Part shown: positions 59,670 to 64,000 of the stretch, piece by piece | Numbering within the stretch: the stretch's first letter is position 1 | How the letters are laid out: every line of letters starts with the position of its first letter | DNA from: Plicaturopsis crispa FD-325 SS-3 | Lineage: Eukaryota > Basidiomycota > Agaricomycetes > Amylocorticiales > Amylocorticiaceae | Reading direction: 5' to 3' | NCBI GenBank assembly: GCA_000827205.1 | Contig: KN832573.1 | Span: 281,610 to 345,609 of the forward strand | Length of the DNA stretch: 64,000 nucleotides | Program-made: the position numbers and the translations under genes | Notes under the pieces: model-generated | What the model saw: only the letters and a program-made list of their open reading frames with translations | Told to the model about the DNA's origin: nothing | Database searches by the model: none

Positions 59670-60637
59670 GCCGGTATGGAAGACGTTCAGAACGCCCGCG
59701 GCTGGCTTGAGGCTGTGGAACACGAGATTTATTTGGCATTGACACGAGGATATGATTACTACATTGATTAATTTTGTCGGTGATATAGACATGGATTTGG
59801 GACGACGAGCAGCTAGGAACCAGAGCTCAGTCTGAGAAGCCAGACCGAAGGCTGCCAGATCGAATTTAGGCCAGAGTCTAGTCTCATACCAAGAACGTGT
59901 GGGGTTTGATCCGAACCTAGGCCAGAGTCGAAGCATGAGAAGGGGTGAGGCGGGGGTACAGCTGTATTGGATGCAGCACTCGCAGACTCGAGGTGATGGG
60001 CTGCCAGGGTTCGAGGAGAGGCACAAACATATCTTGAGGGGACACACTCGCAGATTAGAGAGGCGCTTACGGCGAGAAGCAAGCCCTATCTCGCGGAGAG
60101 ACGCTTCCTCATCTGAGCTCGAAAGTGCACGTCCAACTTTCGCTGAGACGGGGCCAGCTCCAAGGACAAGCGCTGGATGCCTCTTCGAAGCTGATCGACT
60201 TCGCAAAGTTCGCATAGCCAGTGCACGGACCTGTAAAGCCTCAGTAACGTTAACGACGAGCATGCATGGGTCTTGGTTCGAGTCAGGCGCACAAAATACG
60301 AGCTCTGACTCACGCGTATAGCGAGCCGTGGTATTTGGCTGCGGGAGGAGGAGGAGAAGTCCGGAAAAACTTCGGCCTGACGCGTCGACGCGCTCGTGCC
60401 ACGTGGGTCCCGTTGACAAGCAAGTTCGAATGCCGTTCTGCAACTTCAATCTGCAAGGGCAACTTGCTTTCAACCAACGACATATCGACTCGGAATTCAC
60501 GTTTCCGTCCGTACACAGCGCTGAAAATGAACCTCCATTTAGACGTATGCCTCTCGCAAAGACTCCTGGCATACCGACAATATCAGACCCGAATGTCGGG
60601 CAATAGGGCTTTTCGGTTTCACGACGGTAATTCCAGT

Positions 60638-61315
60638 AAGTCGGGCGCTTGACAAGAACTTCTCCCGGGCATGGGTAGTCCAGGATCTCGAGTCAGATAT
60701 CGATCTGAAATTTGCCAGTAAGCCTTTTTCGACTGCGTCGCGTGCGTCTCAAACTAATTTTCGGTCTACCATCTCCTCACCGACAGGATAAGTATGGGCA
60801 TGTGTTCCGATGAAGAGCGAGGCTTCCAGCCCCATATTCTGTCCGGGCAGAATGCGACTGAGATGCCAGCTCAGACACTCGCTGCAGCCTGACACCATGG
60901 CAATTAGCCTGAAGCGGGTTCGTAAGTTCGAAAGGAACATCATGTCTGCAGCGGAATGGATGGTCTACGAAACAGGGTGTTGCACTCTCATCATCGAACG
61001 CCAGCCTGATCCCGTATGCATTCCTTGATGCTGGCCCGCACGTAGGCGCCGGTGAGTGGCAGTTTTTCCGCACTTTCGCGCTCTCCGAGTTGCTAGCTTG
61101 CAGTTTCAATCGCACGATATCTACAGGAATATGATATTCTCCCGCCGCGACATAGGGCGACGGGCAGTATAAAGGGCAGGGAGTGTGGCCTGCATTCCCC
61201 AGGCTAGCCCTCCCATTCAACGACCTTCGCTTTCGCTTTCACGCTCACTTTCGCCCTCACTCTCTACTCCTACCCCTTCTAATCCCCATTTATTTTGCCT
61301 ATTACCGTGCTAGCC
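60638..61315 (+). repeat. Duplicated upstream module, copy B
   Basis: Shares many long blocks with copy C (63021-63631): ATCTCGAGTCAGATA, GACACCATGGCAAT, TAAGTTCGAAAGGAA, CGCCAGCCTGATCCCGT, GATGCTGGCCCGCAC, CTCCCGCCGCGACATAGG and CATTCCCCAGGCTAGCCCTCC. It ends at the ATG of gene B. Confidence 0.8.
61168..61174 (+). promoter_or_regulatory. TATA-like box of gene B
   Basis: TATAAAG 148 bases before the ATG, inside the conserved module. Confidence 0.55.
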
Positions 61316-62414
61316 ATGGCCCGTTTCTCTTCGTCGCTCATGAACCTGTTCGTCCTGCTCTTGGCATCCAATGCATTCGCCGCTGCCATTCCTGTTGTAC
61401 GTCCCCTCGATGCCCTAGTGTCGCACCGCCCGCCTACTAATCTACGTCTTTGTCACAGGCACGCGTAAGTGCTAGTAATGAAGCTCGGAGCACGCAGATG
61501 CTGATGTTCTCGCAGGAGTTGGACTTGCGCGCGCCCGCGCCAAACATTGAGGATTTCGTTAACAAGATTCTCAGCCCAGTCATAGACAAGCTCTCCGGTC
61601 CCGTGCTGCGATCGGAATCCACAGCGCGCCCCGACGACGCCTCTGAGTGTGAGTAGTCGAGCATCACCTAGTCACCGTTGATACCTAGAGCTCTGACACC
61701 TCTTGAAGTGTCTCTTGAGCTCAGGCGGGGCATAGAAAGGCGGTTAAATGCTAGGACTGTCAAGGAACCGGCGTCAGTGGCCAAGGAACCTGCTACTGTG
61801 CACAAGCCAGCCGCCGTCGAGCCCAAGCCACCCGCTGTCGCGCCCAAGCTACCCGCCAACGAGCCCAAGCCAAACGCTGTCACGCCCAAGCCACCCGCCG
61901 ACGAGCCCAAGCCACCCGTCGACGAGCCCAAACCAGCTACCACTCAGCCCAAAGCTGACACTGCTCCGTCCCAGCCAGCTGCTGCTCAATCCAAGGAGGC
62001 AGCTGAGCCGCCCAAGGCTCCTCCTGCTTCTTCCAAGGAGAGCTCTTCGACGCTAGACAAAATCGAAACGGCACTCCATGGTGTTGACACGACTGTCGCC
62101 GCCCTGGGCACCATCCCCTCGCTCATCCACAATAGCGACCCGCAGGGTCTCGCTTCTCCAGCTTCCGACACTCCGGCAGCGCTGCAAGACCCGTCAGCGA
62201 CGAACGGGACCGTCATCGATGGTGGTAACGGCAGCAACTCCACGGCCTCAGCCAGCGGAAGTGCGACTGCCAGCGCGGCGACTGGCTCTGCTACCGGTGC
62301 ACTCGGTAAGCCTGGTTTCGGAAACATGTCCCGAAGTCTAAGCACTGACATCCGTTCGTTATTTTCTCAGGTGCGCGTCAACTACGCTACTCCCGCTATG
62401 TCCGCGGTCAATGA
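61316..62414 (+). CDS. Secreted low-complexity protein, family member B (unrecognised)
   Basis: Paralog of gene A in the same orientation 1.65 kb downstream. The ATG at 61316 gives the signal peptide MARFSSSLMNLFVLLLASNAFA. Exons then encode a segment with LDLRAPAPNIEDFVNKILSP and IDKLSGPVLRSES. The third major exon carries a Pro/Lys repeat of about 7-8 residues (EPKPPAVAPKLPANEPKPNA and similar) from a minisatellite at about 61788-61960. Next are a helical stretch with LDKIETALHGVDTTVAALG, the shared motif AALQDPSATNGTVIDGGN, and an Ala/Ser/Thr tract. The last intron (GTAAGC donor near 62306) joins to ARQLRYSRYVRGQ, with TGA at 62412-62414. The shared ends and motif but divergent middle indicate fast evolution of the repeat region. 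Function unknown. Confidence 0.7.
61788..61960 (+). repeat. Coding minisatellite in gene B (Glu-Pro-Lys-Pro units)
   Basis: Seven or so degenerate units of about 21-24 bases around GAGCCCAAGCCACCCGC, translated as repeats of [DN]EPKPPA type. Length changes here would stay in frame. Confidence 0.7.
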
Positions 62415-63020
62415 GCGGCAGGATACGAGTGACATGTGCTTATGACAGTGAGCGGGGAGTGTAGACGCGATGACAGATTTTACCATCGGACTACTTGGTA
62501 TCTGAGTCATTTGTTTTCTGAGTGCTGGTCATGATGATACAGACAGACATTTTGCCTCCGCCTCGGAGTCAATTCATTGTCAATTCACGCCACACGGATT
62601 GAGTATTTCTATTTGGCACATCTGCAATAATTCTCGTGCATATAATCGCACCTTCGTTGAGCGATTTCTTACTACTATGTCTACGAGGGCTGGTGGGCAC
62701 ACGAGGATCCTTGTGCGCTTGACTCCCATGTTCGTCGTTGACGTAACCGAAGTTGGCGCGAGACGGCTGGGCGATGCCGACCAGCTTCAAAGACTCGGAG
62801 GCGACCAGCGCTTGTCTTCGAAATCTGTCACGGTCTCAGCGAAGCTGAACGTGCGTCGTGCGCCTTCGAACCTGAACCGCAACAAGGACGTGCCTCTCTG
62901 CAAGATAGAGCATGTTTCGCGCTGAAAGCGTCTCACGAATTTTGATCTGCCAACCTTGCGCGTAACCACATTCGCGCGACGCGTGTGCGTCCCCTTCAGT
63001 TTTACAAGGGCATCTTCATC
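62415..63020. other. Intergenic after gene B
   Basis: 3' region of gene B; no gene is supported. It does not clearly match the region after gene A. Confidence 0.45.
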
Positions 63021-63631
63021 AAGTCGGGCGTCTCCTCCATCCGGGCCTGAATACTCCAGAATCTCGAGTCAGATACTATCAGTCTGAGATGCCAGTAAGC
63101 CTTTTTTCGTCAGTGTCTGCGTCGCGTGAGTCTCAAGCTAATTTTTGCTCTACGATTCAGCTCATCGACAAGATAAGGGCACGAGTCTCACTGCGGAACG
63201 AGACCTCCACTCCCAATCCTATAATGGCGGGGGCAGATGCGCTCGAGACGCCAGCTTGGAAACCCGCTGCGGCCCGACACCATGGCAATGAGCCTGAAGT
63301 AGGGCCGTAAGTTCGAAAGGAATATATTGCATTGTATCTGCAGTGGGTTGGATCGTCTGCGGGACAGGTTATAGGATGCGCATCATCACACGCCAGCCTG
63401 ATCCCGTCTGCATCTCTGATGCTGGCCCGCACATAGGCGCCGGTGGGTGGCAGCTTCTAATCCTTCTGCGCACTTTTACGTTCTCCGAGTTGACAGCTTG
63501 CCATTCTAGTCGCACGATATCGACAGGAATCTCTTGTTCTCCCGCCGCGACATAGGCCGATGGGCAGCCCCAAGAGGATAAAGGGCGGGTGCGTGTAGCC
63601 AGCATTCCCCAGGCTAGCCCTCCGCAATTCT
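63021..63631 (+). repeat. Duplicated upstream module, copy C, joined to a DUF6533 gene
   Basis: Copy of the upstream module of the secreted family, running through a GATAAAG box (63578-63584) and CATTCCCCAGGCTAGCCCTCC. At 63625-63631 (CAATTCT) it switches to sequence matching the immediate upstream of DUF6533 copy 1 (51226-51232 onward) instead of the secreted gene's 5' leader. Confidence 0.8.
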
Positions 63632-63688
63632 GTTCACTTTCTACCACTTTAGCCGTGTTGCCTGGTGCTCAGCGACTTAACGACGACC

Positions 63689-64000
63689 ATGTCGGCGTTA
63701 GCTTCTCCTACCTCAGCAGGATCCGAGTCTGTATTGGATATACTTTGGCATACAGAACATACCAAGTAAGTCTTTCTCCCCCTGCTCAACTTGTTTACAT
63801 TTCTTTTGTGGCTTACTGGCATCACAGGATGATGATACGTGAGCTATTCCAACTCCTCAATCACTTGTCGACGGAATTGAAACAAAAACAATAGTCTCGG
63901 GAGTGACTGTGCTCACGTACGACCACATACTTACAGTAAGCATCACCCAAAATATGCTGGTTTCTGACGGCTAACTTTTTCTATCGTCTAGTTCAACGAG
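63689..64000 (+). CDS. DUF6533 seven-helix membrane protein, copy 2 (runs off the window end)
   Basis: The ATG at 63689 begins MSALASPTSAGSESVLD. Two introns at the same places as in copy 1 (donors GTAAGT and GTGAGC) give the signature ILSGVTVLTYDHILT joined to FNE at the window end. The intron sequences are also similar to copy 1 (for example CTCAATCACTTGTCGACGG against CATTCACTTGTCGACGG), so the duplication is fairly recent. Only about 46 residues are inside the window. Its promoter appears to be that of the secreted-protein family. Function unknown. Confidence 0.75.

Larger units (their letters stand above)
59670..61315. other. Intergenic between secreted genes A and B
   Basis: No gene is supported. 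The left half has a short repeated unit around AGGCCAGAGTC (about 59867-59930). From about 60638 to 61315 it is the upstream module of gene B, matching 63021-63631 over some 600 bases. Confidence 0.5.

Noticed and set aside
59631-60572. 313-codon minus-strand frame after gene A
   Set aside because: No recognisable domain, no signal peptide and no splice logic; it starts in intergenic repeat-like text and overlaps the end of gene A.

Overview
The window looks like nuclear DNA of a basidiomycete fungus, probably an Agaricomycete of the wood-decay type. Genes are split by many short introns (about 48-65 bases) with GT-AG borders. The gene set (Plavaka transposase, tandem P450s, DUF6533 seven-helix proteins, plant-type O-methyltransferase, GH28, GH31, GT90) is typical of that group. 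No tRNA, rRNA, CRISPR array or organellar sequence was seen. All exon joins are read by eye from splice motifs and family conservation, without RNA data.

Layout. 0.2-4.5 kb: a nine-exon Plavaka (CACTA-type) transposase gene that reads open throughout. 5.5-6.6 kb: a 2,4-dienoyl-CoA reductase (minus). 9.1-10.6 kb: an HMG-box transcription factor (minus). 15.0-16.5 kb: a uridine phosphorylase (plus). 16.6-18.8 kb: an F-box protein (minus). 19.16-19.79 kb: a non-autonomous hAT element with perfect 8-bp target duplications. 20.6-21.8 kb: an NAD(P)-dependent reductase of the dihydroflavonol-reductase type. 23.7-27.7 kb: a secreted GH31 alpha-glucosidase. 29.8-31.9 kb: a GT90 (CAP10-like) glycosyltransferase. 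32.4-34.4 kb: a secreted GH28 exo-polygalacturonase.

34.5-47.3 kb holds three related cytochrome P450 genes on the minus strand with an unusually long O-methyltransferase (plus) between the first and second: a possible small tailoring cluster without a visible scaffold enzyme. 47.9-48.8 kb is a GRGG-repeat (DUF3602-like) protein. 50.1-50.7 kb is the autophagy ubiquitin-like protein ATG12, spread over five small exons. 51.3-53.5 kb is a seven-helix DUF6533 protein. 53.9-57.6 kb is a divergent pair of DNA-repair genes, HOP2 and TDP1; the TDP1 starts with two apparent ubiquitin-interacting motifs.

58.0-64.0 kb is a recently rearranged block. Two paralogous secreted low-complexity proteins (A and B) lie in tandem. 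A third copy of their upstream region is joined not to a third family member but to a second DUF6533 gene that runs off the window end. This promoter exchange, with the otherwise unrecognised secreted family, is the most unusual part of the window.

Large stretches (6.6-9.1, 10.6-15.0, 21.8-23.7, 27.7-29.8, 36.6-38.8, 48.8-50.1 kb) show no gene I can support.
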